Positions 52,776 through 61,075 of a stretch of 64,000 bases of DNA are shown in pieces. The position numbers and the translations under genes are program-made. Positions within the stretch are counted from its first letter, which is position 1, and each line of letters starts with the position of its first letter. The DNA is taken from the NCBI RefSeq assembly GCF_900105725.1, contig NZ_FNLM01000036.1:496001-560000 (forward strand), in the 5' to 3' direction. A model generated the notes under the pieces. That model did not search any database, had not been told where the DNA came from, and worked only from the letters and a program-made list of their open reading frames with translations. Source of the DNA: Gordonia westfalica. Its GTDB lineage: Bacteria > Actinomycetota > Actinomycetes > Mycobacteriales > Mycobacteriaceae.

Positions 52776-54698
52776 ATGACTATTGGCGGAACCGATGTGG
52801 CCGCACCTGCACCGACTCGGGAGCCCGACGAGGTCCCGGAGGACCCGAAGGCGGCCAGGACCAAGGCCCGCGCGGAGGCCAAGGCCAAGTCGGCGGCCCT
52901 CGCCGACGTGCTGGCGCCGGTGAAGGCGCGGACCACCCTCGCGCAGATCGTCCAGATCTTCGCCTCGGCCGCGACCGTGGTGCCGTTCATCGGCATCGTC
53001 GAACTCGGTCGCACACTGCTGGAACCGGGGCCGGTCGACACCGGCCGGGTGTGGCTGGTGGTGTGGCTGGTCGTCGGCGGTCTCGCGGCGCGCGCCGGAT
53101 TCGCGTTCCTGGCGCTGGCGATCACCCATTTCGCCGACCTCGATCTCCAGGCGCAGCTGCGAATCCGCATCGCCGACAAGCTCGGCCGGCTACCACTCGG
53201 CTGGTTCAGCCGGACGAGTTCGGGCGCGGTGCGTAAATCGGTGCAGAACGACGTCGCCGACTTGCACTACCTGGTTGCGCACGCGCAGGTCGAGGCGACC
53301 GCCGCGGTGCTGTCGCCGATCTTCGCGCTGATCTACTGCTTCATCCTCGACTGGCGCCTGGGTCTGCTGGCCATCGCCACGGTGCCGCTGTACGCCCTGA
53401 CCTACTCCTACATGGCGCGGGATCTGACCGCCGAGATGGAGAAGATGGACAAGGGCGTGGCACGCATCAGCGCCACCATCGTCGAGTTCATCGCCGGTGT
53501 CGCCGTGGTCAAGACGTTCGGGCAGACCGGAAAGGCGCACCGGCGCTTCATCGATGCCGCCGACGAGTTCAACGACGACTTCGCCGGCTACATGGGGCCG
53601 ATGCTGCGCGTCCAGGCCGTCACCACGGTCCTCATCTCGGCTCCGCTGATCCTGCTGGTCAATCTCGGCGTCGGTTACTGGCTCGTCGACTCCGGCTGGG
53701 TGTCGCCGATCGAGCTCGTCGGTTCGACGCTGATCGCGATGATCCTGCCGACCGCGCTGCTCACCGTGTCGACCGCCGTGCACACCCGTCAGCAGGCCTC
53801 GGCCGCGGCGCTGCGCATCGCGGACCTGCTCGCCGAACCCGAGCTGACCGTCCCGGAGAACCCGAAGGTGCCCGCCGGTCACGACGTCAGCATCGACGAT
53901 GTGCACTTCACCTACCCGCCGCGACTCGGCGTCCCGTCCGGCGTGAAGGCGCTCGACGGCGTCAGCGTCGAACTCCGCGAGGGAACCGTCACCGCACTCG
54001 TCGGACCGTCGGGCAGCGGCAAGTCGACGCTGGCGACGATGCTGCCGCGCTTCGGCGACCCCGACTCCGGTGCGGTGCGCATCGGCGGCGTCGACGTCCG
54101 CGACATCGTCCCGACCGAGCTCTACCGTCACGTCGGTTTCGTGCTGCAGGACGTGCAGCTGCTGACGATGTCGGTGCGCGACAACATCCGTCTCGGTCGC
54201 CCCGAGGCCTCCGACGAACAGGTCTACGACGCCGCGCTTGCCGCCCAGATCCACGAGCGCATTCTGGAACTGCCCGACGGTTACGACACCGTCGTCGGCG
54301 ACGGCGCGCACTTCTCCGGCGGTGAGGCACAGCGTGTCTCGATTGCACGGGCGCTCCTGGCCGACACCCCGATCCTCGTGCTCGACGAGGCGACCGCCTT
54401 CGCCGACCCGGAGTCGGAGGCCCAGATCCAGCAGGCCATCGGCGCACTGATGGTCGGTCGCACGGTCCTCGTCATCGCGCACCGGCTCGGATCGATCACG
54501 CACGCCGACAACATCGTCGTGCTCGACCGGGGACGCGTCGTCGAACAGGGGCGTCACGAGGAACTCCTCGCGCGCGGCGGTCTGTATTCGACGATGTGGG
54601 CCAGCTACGAGGCCGGCACGACCCGGCAGGACGAGAAGATCGCGCGTGGCGTGGTCGCGACGGACAGCAACACCGAAACCGAGGAGGTGGCACGGTGA
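52776..54698 (+). CDS. ABC transporter, exporter fold, IrtA-like half
   Basis: 640 residues. A hydrophilic, Lys/Ala/Glu-rich N-terminus (1-45) without the FAD-binding siderophore-interaction domain of mycobacterial IrtA. Six-helix membrane domain (about 50-345), then the nucleotide-binding domain: Walker A GPSGSGKST (about 409-417), signature FSGGE in place of LSGGQ, Walker B ILVLDEATAFADPESE and H-loop VIAHRLGSI. The DEATAFAD form is also typical of IrtA/YbtP-type ferric siderophore importers with an exporter fold. It pairs with the next gene. Siderophore import is inferred from family and the weak iron box. Confidence 0.85.
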   Translation: MTIGGTDVAAPAPTREPDEVPEDPKAARTKARAEAKAKSAALADVLAPVKARTTLAQIVQIFASAATVVPFIGIVELGRTLLEPGPVDTGRVWLVVWLVVGGLAARAGFAFLALAITHFADLDLQAQLRIRIADKLGRLPLGWFSRTSSGAVRKSVQNDVADLHYLVAHAQVEATAAVLSPIFALIYCFILDWRLGLLAIATVPLYALTYSYMARDLTAEMEKMDKGVARISATIVEFIAGVAVVKTFGQTGKAHRRFIDAADEFNDDFAGYMGPMLRVQAVTTVLISAPLILLVNLGVGYWLVDSGWVSPIELVGSTLIAMILPTALLTVSTAVHTRQQASAAALRIADLLAEPELTVPENPKVPAGHDVSIDDVHFTYPPRLGVPSGVKALDGVSVELREGTVTALVGPSGSGKSTLATMLPRFGDPDSGAVRIGGVDVRDIVPTELYRHVGFVLQDVQLLTMSVRDNIRLGRPEASDEQVYDAALAAQIHERILELPDGYDTVVGDGAHFSGGEAQRVSIARALLADTPILVLDEATAFADPESEAQIQQAIGALMVGRTVLVIAHRLGSITHADNIVVLDRGRVVEQGRHEELLARGGLYSTMWASYEAGTTRQDEKIARGVVATDSNTETEEVAR

Positions 54699-56431
54699 TC
54701 CGCGGCTTCTACACGATCCTGGGCTCCGAGCGTGCCCGCATGGTCGTCTTCCTCAGCTGGGTCTTCCTCTACGGCGTCGCGCAGGGACTGGCGATGCTGA
54801 CACTGGTCCCGATCTCGGAGAACCTGCTCACCGGTGACTACTCCGGTGCGGCGAAGTGGCTGTGGCCGTTGGGAATCCTGGTCGCGATCTGCGCCGTCAG
54901 TGCCTACATCCAGTCGCTCAAGGGCATGACGATGGCCCTGTACGCGATGCGCATGCTGCATCACCGCCTCGGCGATCACATGGTCACGCTGCCGCTCGGC
55001 TGGTTCACCCGCGAACGCATCGGCGATGTCTCGCAGATCGCGGTCAAGGGCACCATGTTCGTGGGAAGTACCGGCGCGCACTACATCACGCCGGTCGTCG
55101 TGAACACGGTGAGCTCGGTGGTCGTCGTGCTCGGCATCTGCTTCTTCGACTGGCGGATCGGCCTGCTGATGGTCGCCGGGACCCTGGTCCTGATGTACGT
55201 CGGCAAGCTGTCGAGCAAGTTCCTCGCGAAAGCCGAGGGCCGCAAACGTGCCGAGGCGGTCAAGGTCAACAACCGGGTGCTCGAATACGCGCGCTGCCAG
55301 GCGGTCCTGCGTGCCTTCGGCGATGCCGACTCGGCGCACGCGCCGCTCGCCGATGCGCTGAAAGACCAAGCGCGGGTGGGCAAGGCGATGCTGTGGCGCT
55401 CGATCCTCGGCATCCTGCTCAACGGCCTGTCGGTGCAGGTCGTGTTCAGCGCGGTCCTCGCCTTCGGTGCGTGGCTCGCCGTCTCCGGCAACGTCGAACC
55501 GGCGCTGCTCATCGCGGTCTTCGGTCTCGCGGCCCGCTTCTTCGGACCGATCGGTGAACTCGCCGAACTCGGTTCGACGCTGCGCATGTCGACCGACGAG
55601 ATCAACCGCATCACCGGCGTTCTGGACACCGACCGGATGCCGGCTCCCGCCGAACCCAAGCCGATCGCCGAGCCGGGCGCCGTCGAACTGTCGAAGGTCG
55701 CCTTCGGCTACGAGAACGGCACCCCCGTCCTGCGCGAGGTCTCGCTGCGTGCGCAGCCTGGCACGATGACCGCGCTCGTCGGACCGTCGGGTTCGGGCAA
55801 GTCGACCATCTTCCGTCTCATCGCCCGGTTCTACGACGTCGACGGCGGCGTGGTGAAGGTCGGCGGCGTCGACGTCCGCGACCAGGAGACCGGCCAGCTG
55901 ATGGGCCAGCTGTCGCAGGTGTTTCAGGACGTCTACCTCTTCGACGACACCCTGTGGGAGAACATCAAACTCGGCCGTCCCGACGCCACCGACGCGGAGA
56001 TCCGCGCGGCCGCCGGGACCGCCGGTGTCACCTCGATCGTCGAGCGTCTGCCCGACGGTTGGGACACCGTCGTCGGCGAGGGCGGATCGGCCCTGTCCGG
56101 TGGTGAGCGGCAACGCGTCTCGATCGCCCGTGCCCTGCTCAAGGATGCCCCGATTGTGCTCTTCGACGAGGCCACCAGCGCCCTCGACCCGGAGAACGAA
56201 GCGCATGTCGCCGAATCGATCCGGCGCCTGTCGGACCGCAGCACTGTGCTCGTCATCGCACACAAGCTGTCGACGGTGGTCGCGGCCGACCAGATCGTCG
56301 TCCTCGACGACCAGGGCGGCGTCGACGACATCGGCACCCACAACGAGCTCATCGCGCGCGGTGGCCGCTACACCGAGTTCTGGCAGCAACGCACCGCCGC
56401 TGCCGGTTGGACGCTGGCTGCGTCGTCGTAG
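54695..56431 (+). CDS. ABC transporter, exporter fold, IrtB-like half
   Basis: 578 residues. Membrane domain with six helices (about 15-310), NBD with Walker A GPSGSGKST (about 364-372), signature LSGGERQRVSIARALL, canonical Walker B IVLFDEATSALDPENE and H-loop VIAHKLSTV. GTG 54695 overlaps the stop of the first half by 4 bp, so the two are made as a heterodimer. The first half carries the degenerate signature and this one the canonical, a common asymmetry in heterodimeric ABC proteins. Confidence 0.88.
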   Translation: MIRGFYTILGSERARMVVFLSWVFLYGVAQGLAMLTLVPISENLLTGDYSGAAKWLWPLGILVAICAVSAYIQSLKGMTMALYAMRMLHHRLGDHMVTLPLGWFTRERIGDVSQIAVKGTMFVGSTGAHYITPVVVNTVSSVVVVLGICFFDWRIGLLMVAGTLVLMYVGKLSSKFLAKAEGRKRAEAVKVNNRVLEYARCQAVLRAFGDADSAHAPLADALKDQARVGKAMLWRSILGILLNGLSVQVVFSAVLAFGAWLAVSGNVEPALLIAVFGLAARFFGPIGELAELGSTLRMSTDEINRITGVLDTDRMPAPAEPKPIAEPGAVELSKVAFGYENGTPVLREVSLRAQPGTMTALVGPSGSGKSTIFRLIARFYDVDGGVVKVGGVDVRDQETGQLMGQLSQVFQDVYLFDDTLWENIKLGRPDATDAEIRAAAGTAGVTSIVERLPDGWDTVVGEGGSALSGGERQRVSIARALLKDAPIVLFDEATSALDPENEAHVAESIRRLSDRSTVLVIAHKLSTVVAADQIVVLDDQGGVDDIGTHNELIARGGRYTEFWQQRTAAAGWTLAASS

Positions 56432-56440
56432 TTCTCAAGG

Positions 56441-56504
56441 AATCGCCACTTCGGGCCAGAAGCGCTAGCTGTAAGTAGCGCGCCTGTGCGGGAAGTGGCG
56501 ATTC
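56441..56504. terminator. Hairpin after the ABC pair (AATCGCCACTTC arms)
   Basis: AATCGCCACTTC (56441-56452) pairs with GAAGTGGCGATT (56492-56503), with an inner GCGCTA/TAGCGC stem. It lies between convergent genes. A related, longer hairpin lies at 57358-57425. Confidence 0.75.
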
Positions 56505-56508
56505 TGGT

Positions 56509-57294
56509 TCAGGCGCCTCGCGCCGACCACCGCCCGTCTCGGTAGTCGATCTCGATCGGGTAGTCAAAGCAGCGGGTGACCAGCTCGGTGGTGAGCACGT
56601 CGTGCACGGGACCCGCGGCGAGGACGCGACCGCCGCTGACCAACACGGCGTGTGTCGTGGTCTCCGGCAGCTCCTCGAGGTGGTGCGTGACGAGCACCGT
56701 GGCCAGGTCGGGATGTGAACGGTGCAGGGTGTCGACGGTGCGCAGGAGTCGTTCGCGCGCAGCCACATCCAACCCCGTCGACGGCTCGTCGAGTAGTAGC
56801 AGCCGGGGGCTCGGGAGCAATGCGCGGGCGATGAGTGTGCGCCCTCGCTCGCCCTGCGACAGATTGGTCCACGGTGCCGAAGCGAGCGCGCTCAGGCCCA
56901 ACGTCTCGATGAGTTCGTCGGCGCGGGCCAGCGTCTCGTTGTCGGGCGTCCAGTGGTCCATCACCTCGGTCGTGCCGGTGGCACCGGTGAGCACGACCTC
57001 GCGGATCGTCAACGGTGACCGCAGCGGGTGGCGTGGGTTCACGTGCCCGATCGACTCCCGCAACCGCCTGATCTCGACGCGACCGAGGCGGTGGCCCAGG
57101 ACGTCGACGGTGCCGCGGGTCGGGAACTGTTCTGCTCCGCACAGACTCAGGATCGTCGACTTTCCTGCTCCGTTCGGCCCGATCAGTGCCCACCGTTCGC
57201 CGGCGCGGACCGTCCAGTCGACGTCGGAGAGTATCGAGCGTCCCTGCCGGACGAAGTCGACCGAATCAAGGCGCAGAACATCGGGAGTCGTCAC
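56509..57294 (-). CDS. Stand-alone ABC ATPase
   Basis: 261 residues. Walker A GPNGAGKST (about 39-47), signature LSQGERGRTLIARALL, Walker B LLLLDEPSTGLDVAARE and H-loop VTHHLEELPE. The form HHLEELP and the text around it resemble ModF/YlmA-type ATPases, which are encoded without a permease; transport function is therefore uncertain. No permease gene is adjacent. Start GTG 57292-57294. The gene lies between two related hairpins and next to a dispersed repeat. Confidence 0.85.
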   Translation of the reverse strand: MTTPDVLRLDSVDFVRQGRSILSDVDWTVRAGERWALIGPNGAGKSTILSLCGAEQFPTRGTVDVLGHRLGRVEIRRLRESIGHVNPRHPLRSPLTIREVVLTGATGTTEVMDHWTPDNETLARADELIETLGLSALASAPWTNLSQGERGRTLIARALLPSPRLLLLDEPSTGLDVAARERLLRTVDTLHRSHPDLATVLVTHHLEELPETTTHAVLVSGGRVLAAGPVHDVLTTELVTRCFDYPIEIDYRDGRWSARGA

Positions 57295-57312
57295 GGTGCG
57301 GAACTTACCGGA

Positions 57313-57349
57313 CCCTTCGTGGCTCGCTTCGCTCGCACCTCAGGGAGCA
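57313..57349. repeat. Dispersed repeat copy
   Basis: CCCTTCGTGGCTCGCTTCGC, then TCGCACCTCAGGGAGCA. Same family as the copies at 18965, 19203 and 50014-50215. It lies just upstream of the ABC ATPase start. Confidence 0.8.
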
Positions 57350-57357
57350 TGAGATCG

Positions 57358-57425
57358 GAATCGCGACTTCGGGCACAGAAGCGCTGGTTGGAAATAGCGA
57401 TTCTGTGCCCGAAGTAGCGATTCTG
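57358..57425. terminator. Long hairpin downstream of ipdC
   Basis: GAATCGCGACTTCGGGCACA plus GAA (57358-57380) pairs with TTCTGTGCCCGAAGTAGCGA plus TTC (57401-57423) with one mismatch. It follows the ipdC stop (minus strand) by 5 bp and shares its arm sequence with the hairpin at 56441-56504. Confidence 0.85.
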
Positions 57426-57429
57426 CGAA

Positions 57430-58518
57430 TCAGCCCAGCGACCCGAGCGTCTTCAGCCGTTCGTGCGCCTGATGCATGATCGACTGGACGAGCTCGTCGC
57501 AGCTCGGCAGGTCGTCGATCATCCCGACGACCTGGCCCGACGCGAGAACGCCGGCCCGGGTGTCACCCTCGACGAGGCCGGCCTTCAGCAGCATCGGGGT
57601 GTTGCCGGCCATGATGACCTGCTGCCAGGTGCGCTCGCCCGACTTCTTCATCGTGCGACCGTCTTTGAGCATGGTCGTCCAGCGCATGCCGGTCATCTGC
57701 TTGAACTCGTTGGCATTTCGGGCCGCGGCGAACAGCGCTTTCACCGGACTGCCGCTCTCGAGTGCCTCGACGAGCGGGGTGCGCAGCACGCGGTGGGGCA
57801 TGCCGTCGACCTTGACGGAGACGACGGTGTCGTTGAGGCCACGACCCAGGTACTCCTGTTTCACCGAGTCGGGGACCGCGCTGTCGGAGGTCAGCAGGAA
57901 GCGGGTTCCCATGGCGACACCCTGGGCGCCGTACGCCAGTGCCGCCGCCAGGCCGCGACCGTCGAAGAAGCCGCCGGCTGCGACCACCGGCATGTCGATG
58001 TTCCTGGCCGCCAGGGCATCCAGCACCGACGGGAGCAGCAGGGTCGTGGCGACCGGGCCGGTGTGACCGCCGCCCTCGCCGCCCTGCACGATCACCGCGT
58101 CGGCGCCCCAGGAGGCGACCTTGACGGCGTGCTTGGCCGCACCGATCGACGGGATCACCACGATGCCGTGGTCTTTGAGCTTCGCGATCAGTTCAGGCTT
58201 CGGTGCGAGCGCGAACGACGCGACCTTGACCCCTTCGCGGATCAGCAGATCGATCCGCTCCGGAGCGTCGGTGGCGTCGGCGCGCATGTTCACGCCGAAC
58301 GGCTTGTCGGTCAACGACTTCGTCTTGGCGATGGCGGTCTCGAGTTCGGCGAACGTCATCGTCGCCGACGCCAGGATGCCGAGACCGCCGGCGTTCGACG
58401 TCGCCGAGGTCAGCGACGGCCCGGACACCCAGCCCATACCCGTCTGCACGATCGGGTACTCGACCCCGACCAGTTCGGTGAACGACGTGGACAGGCCGGC
58501 CGCCCTGGCCGGACTCAT
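57430..58518 (-). CDS. ipdC: IpdC, NMO/enoyl-reductase-like flavoenzyme of HIP degradation
   Basis: 362 residues. FMN-dependent TIM barrel of the 2-nitropropane dioxygenase/NMO family: YPIVQTGMGWVSGPSLTSAT, GLGILASATMT, FGVNMRADAT, VIVQGGEGGGHTGPV (phosphate loop) and GGFFDGRGLAAALAYGAQGVAMGTRFL split around GARG-like glycine. In M. tuberculosis IpdC (Rv3553) is a flavin oxidoreductase in the ring C/D pathway. ATG 58516-58518 overlaps the ipdB stop. Last gene of echA20-ipdA-ipdB-ipdC, read leftwards. Confidence 0.9.
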   Translation of the reverse strand: MSPARAAGLSTSFTELVGVEYPIVQTGMGWVSGPSLTSATSNAGGLGILASATMTFAELETAIAKTKSLTDKPFGVNMRADATDAPERIDLLIREGVKVASFALAPKPELIAKLKDHGIVVIPSIGAAKHAVKVASWGADAVIVQGGEGGGHTGPVATTLLLPSVLDALAARNIDMPVVAAGGFFDGRGLAAALAYGAQGVAMGTRFLLTSDSAVPDSVKQEYLGRGLNDTVVSVKVDGMPHRVLRTPLVEALESGSPVKALFAAARNANEFKQMTGMRWTTMLKDGRTMKKSGERTWQQVIMAGNTPMLLKAGLVEGDTRAGVLASGQVVGMIDDLPSCDELVQSIMHQAHERLKTLGSLG

Positions 58519-59306
58519 CGGACTTCCTTGTTGCGAACGCCCTTGGGATCGAGGACGTCTCGGATGAGGCCGAGTTCCTCGGCGGTGGGCTGCCGTGTCT
58601 CCGGGGCGTCGGCGAGGCCCTCGATCTCGAAGCCGGTGTTCTCCGCGACCTCGTCGGCGGTGACCCCGGGATGCAGCGACAGCGCCCGCATCGTGTGCCC
58701 CTCGCCGCCGAAGTCGAAGACGCCCAGGTTGGTGACGACGCGATGGATGTTCAGGTCGTCGTACGCCGGGTTGTCGGGGTCGACCTTGTCGTATCCGATG
58801 CCGGACACGATGTCGACGGTCTTCCCGAAGACGCGTGCCGTGTGACGCGGCACCCAGTAGCTCGTCGGGTGGTTGATGGTGTTGCCGGGTGCGCCGCGGA
58901 CGCCGAACATCTGGCGCGTCGGGTGCTGCAGCGGTCCGAACGCCGACAGGTTCTGGTTTCCGTGACGATCGATCTGGTTGGCGCCCATGACCACATGGCG
59001 ACGGCCCGACGCCACGACGTCGAACACCTTGCGGAACGGCATCCAGCCCTCGATGGGACCGGTCTTGCCGATCGGCGGGGTGTCGGCGAGGATCAGTGCC
59101 TCGCCGTCGGTGATCAGCAGGTCGGGCTCGGTGGTGAGGCGTGCCAGGCGGGCTCCCAGCAGGGGAGTGGGCGCCATCGGCGACGCCATGATCTCGCCGG
59201 CACCGGCGAAGATGCCGGCGCACGAGATGACGCAGTACTCGGCGCGCGTGGCTTCGACAGGCTCAGCCGGCGGGATATTCGTTGCCTGGGTCTCTGTGGT
59301 GCTCAC
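58515..59306 (-). CDS. ipdB: IpdB, beta subunit of COCHEA-CoA hydrolase
   Basis: 263 residues, CoA-transferase family I beta-like fold (EYCVISCAGIFAGAGEIMAS, DLLITDGEALILAD, VVMGANQIDRHGNQN, GAPGNTINHPTSYWV). IpdAB resembles a CoA transferase but hydrolyses the last ring of COCHEA-CoA. The conserved active-site glutamate of true CoA transferases is not obvious at the expected place, in line with the hydrolase role. GTG 59304-59306 overlaps the ipdA stop by 4 bp. Confidence 0.92.
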   Translation of the reverse strand: MSTTETQATNIPPAEPVEATRAEYCVISCAGIFAGAGEIMASPMAPTPLLGARLARLTTEPDLLITDGEALILADTPPIGKTGPIEGWMPFRKVFDVVASGRRHVVMGANQIDRHGNQNLSAFGPLQHPTRQMFGVRGAPGNTINHPTSYWVPRHTARVFGKTVDIVSGIGYDKVDPDNPAYDDLNIHRVVTNLGVFDFGGEGHTMRALSLHPGVTADEVAENTGFEIEGLADAPETRQPTAEELGLIRDVLDPKGVRNKEVR

Positions 59307-60196
59307 TGTGCGTTCTCCTCCTGCTCGGCCTGCCATGCGGTCACCTCTCGCTGGTAGGTCGCCTCGTCGACCTGAAGGAATCGACGCGAGAACGCTTCCC
59401 AGGTGTCGGGTTCCTTGGCGCTGGCGACATAGAACTGCTGGAACTTCTCGTCGCGTCCGTAGTCACCCGCAAAGGTGAAGTGGGCACCGTTGGGGGTGTG
59501 CACCACCCGGTCGACGTTCATCCTGTTGAGCAGGAGTCGCTGATGCGGAACGGTTTTCACCAGTACCTCGGTCGAGACGAGCTGGTCTGTCTCCAGGTAG
59601 CGACGTTCGGCGGCCGCGCAGTAGAGGTCGTCGAAGTACGGGTCGACGCCGGTGTAGGCGGCGTTGCCGTGGGCGTCGGCCAGATCCAGGTGGACGAAGG
59701 CCGCGTCGAGCTTCAGGGCCGGCATCGCGACCAGTGTCTGGGTCCGTCCGTCGGCGTCCGGGTACGGCGATTCGACGGTCTTCAGTTCGCCCTCCCAGAA
59801 GTTCAGGACGTCGGAACCGAGTCCGGCGCGGATCGGGAGGAACGGCAGGCGGGCTGCCGCGGCCTCGAGCCCGCACTTCACCATTCCCTCGTCCATCTCG
59901 CGCACCTCGATCTCGCCGTTGGTGCGCGCCTTGGCGAACCACGGGTCGTAGAAGGGTGCGGAGTCGAGGGAGACGAAGCCGTAGTAGGCGCGGCGCACCT
60001 TGCCTGCGGCACAGAGCAATCCGAGGTCAGGGCCGCCATAGGTGACGACGGTGAGGTCCTTGACGTCCGAACGTGCGATCGCGCGCACGAGCGCCATCGG
60101 CTTGCGGCGCGAACCCCAGCCGCCGATGCCGATGGTCATCCCGTCGCGGAGTTCCGCGACGACGTCGTCGAGTGTGCTTGTCTTGTCGGTCGGCAT
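59303..60196 (-). CDS. ipdA: IpdA, alpha subunit of COCHEA-CoA hydrolase
   Basis: 297 residues, close to the 292 of Rv3551. CoA-transferase alpha-like: LRDGMTIGIGGWGSRRKPMALVRA (glycine-rich CoA loop), VVTYGGPDLGLLCAAGKV, LEAAAARLPFLPIRAGLGSDV and DLADAHGNAAYTG. With IpdB it opens ring C. ATG 60194-60196 one base after the echA20 stop. Confidence 0.93.
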   Translation of the reverse strand: MPTDKTSTLDDVVAELRDGMTIGIGGWGSRRKPMALVRAIARSDVKDLTVVTYGGPDLGLLCAAGKVRRAYYGFVSLDSAPFYDPWFAKARTNGEIEVREMDEGMVKCGLEAAAARLPFLPIRAGLGSDVLNFWEGELKTVESPYPDADGRTQTLVAMPALKLDAAFVHLDLADAHGNAAYTGVDPYFDDLYCAAAERRYLETDQLVSTEVLVKTVPHQRLLLNRMNVDRVVHTPNGAHFTFAGDYGRDEKFQQFYVASAKEPDTWEAFSRRFLQVDEATYQREVTAWQAEQEENAQ

Positions 60197-60197
60197 C

Positions 60198-60983
60198 TCA
60201 GGCGTGTCCTCCGTTGTGCGAAGCGTTCGAGGCGAGCGGCTTGCCGGTCGAGACGAAGGCATCACGATGCTCATCGGCGACGCCGGCCAGGTTCAGTTCG
60301 AAGGTGAAGCCCTGTTCGAGGCGATAGCTGGCCTTAACATCGACCGGGTCGATGTGGTTGATGGCTTCCTTGGCCGCACGGATCACCCGGGTGTCCTTGG
60401 CGGCGATGGCCTCGGCGACCTCGAGCGCAGCGTCGAGCAGCTCTTCCCGCGGTACGACGCGGTAGACCGAGCCGAAGTGCTCCAGCTGCTGGGCGGTCAC
60501 GTTCTTCGCGGTGAAATACAGGGTCCGCATCATGTGCTGCGGCACCAGACGCGCGAGATGCGTTGCGGCGCCCAGCGCTCCGCGATCCACCTCGGGCAGG
60601 CCGAAGACCGCGTCGTCGGAGGCGACGATGACGTCGGCGTTGCCGACCAGCCCGATCCCGCCGCCGACGCAGAAGCCGTTGACCGCGACGATGACCGGGA
60701 CCGCGCAGTCGTAGACCGCGCTGAATGCGGCCGCACAACCCCGGTTGGCGCCGATCAGGGCGTCGAAGCCCTCGGTGGCCTGCATCTCCTTGATGTCGAC
60801 GCCGGCATTGAAGCCGCGTCCTTCAGCGCGCAACACCACGACGTGCGTGGCCGGATCGTCGCCCGCCGCGGTGACGGCGTCGGCGAGTTCGAACCATGCG
60901 GCCGATGGCAGCGCGTTGACCGGCGGGTAGTCGACCGTGATGGTCACGATGCCGGATTCGGTACGTGTCGTGGTGATCGGCAC
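60198..60983 (-). CDS. echA20: EchA20, crotonase-family ring-D hydrolase
   Basis: 261 residues. Crotonase oxyanion regions GRGFNAGVDIKEMQ (about 62-75) and NGFCVGGGIGLVGNADVIVAS (about 105-125, split here by its length), then GLPEVDRGALGAATHLARL. In M. tuberculosis EchA20 (Rv3550) hydrolyses ring D of HIEC-CoA. GTG 60981-60983 (VPITTTRTESG) has GAGGAG five bases upstream. First gene of the leftward ipd operon, divergent from the SDR gene across a KstR2 box. Confidence 0.92.
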   Translation of the reverse strand: MPITTTRTESGIVTITVDYPPVNALPSAAWFELADAVTAAGDDPATHVVVLRAEGRGFNAGVDIKEMQATEGFDALIGANRGCAAAFSAVYDCAVPVIVAVNGFCVGGGIGLVGNADVIVASDDAVFGLPEVDRGALGAATHLARLVPQHMMRTLYFTAKNVTAQQLEHFGSVYRVVPREELLDAALEVAEAIAAKDTRVIRAAKEAINHIDPVDVKASYRLEQGFTFELNLAGVADEHRDAFVSTGKPLASNASHNGGHA

Positions 60984-61041
60984 GCGTGCTCCTCTCGTGG
61001 CTGCGTTGGGCAACCGCGGGGGCTGCACAAGCATTGAACCA

Positions 61042-61055
61042 AGCAAGTGCTTGGT
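61042..61055. promoter_or_regulatory. KstR2 operator between echA20 and the SDR operon
   Basis: AGCAAGTGCTTGGT matches AnCAAGnnCTTGnT at every fixed position, inside the longer palindrome ACCAAGCAAGTGCTTGGT (61038-61055). It lies 8 bp before the -10 TAGGGT of the rightward gene. Confidence 0.9.
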
Positions 61056-61075
61056 TGTTTGGTAGGGTAGCACCC

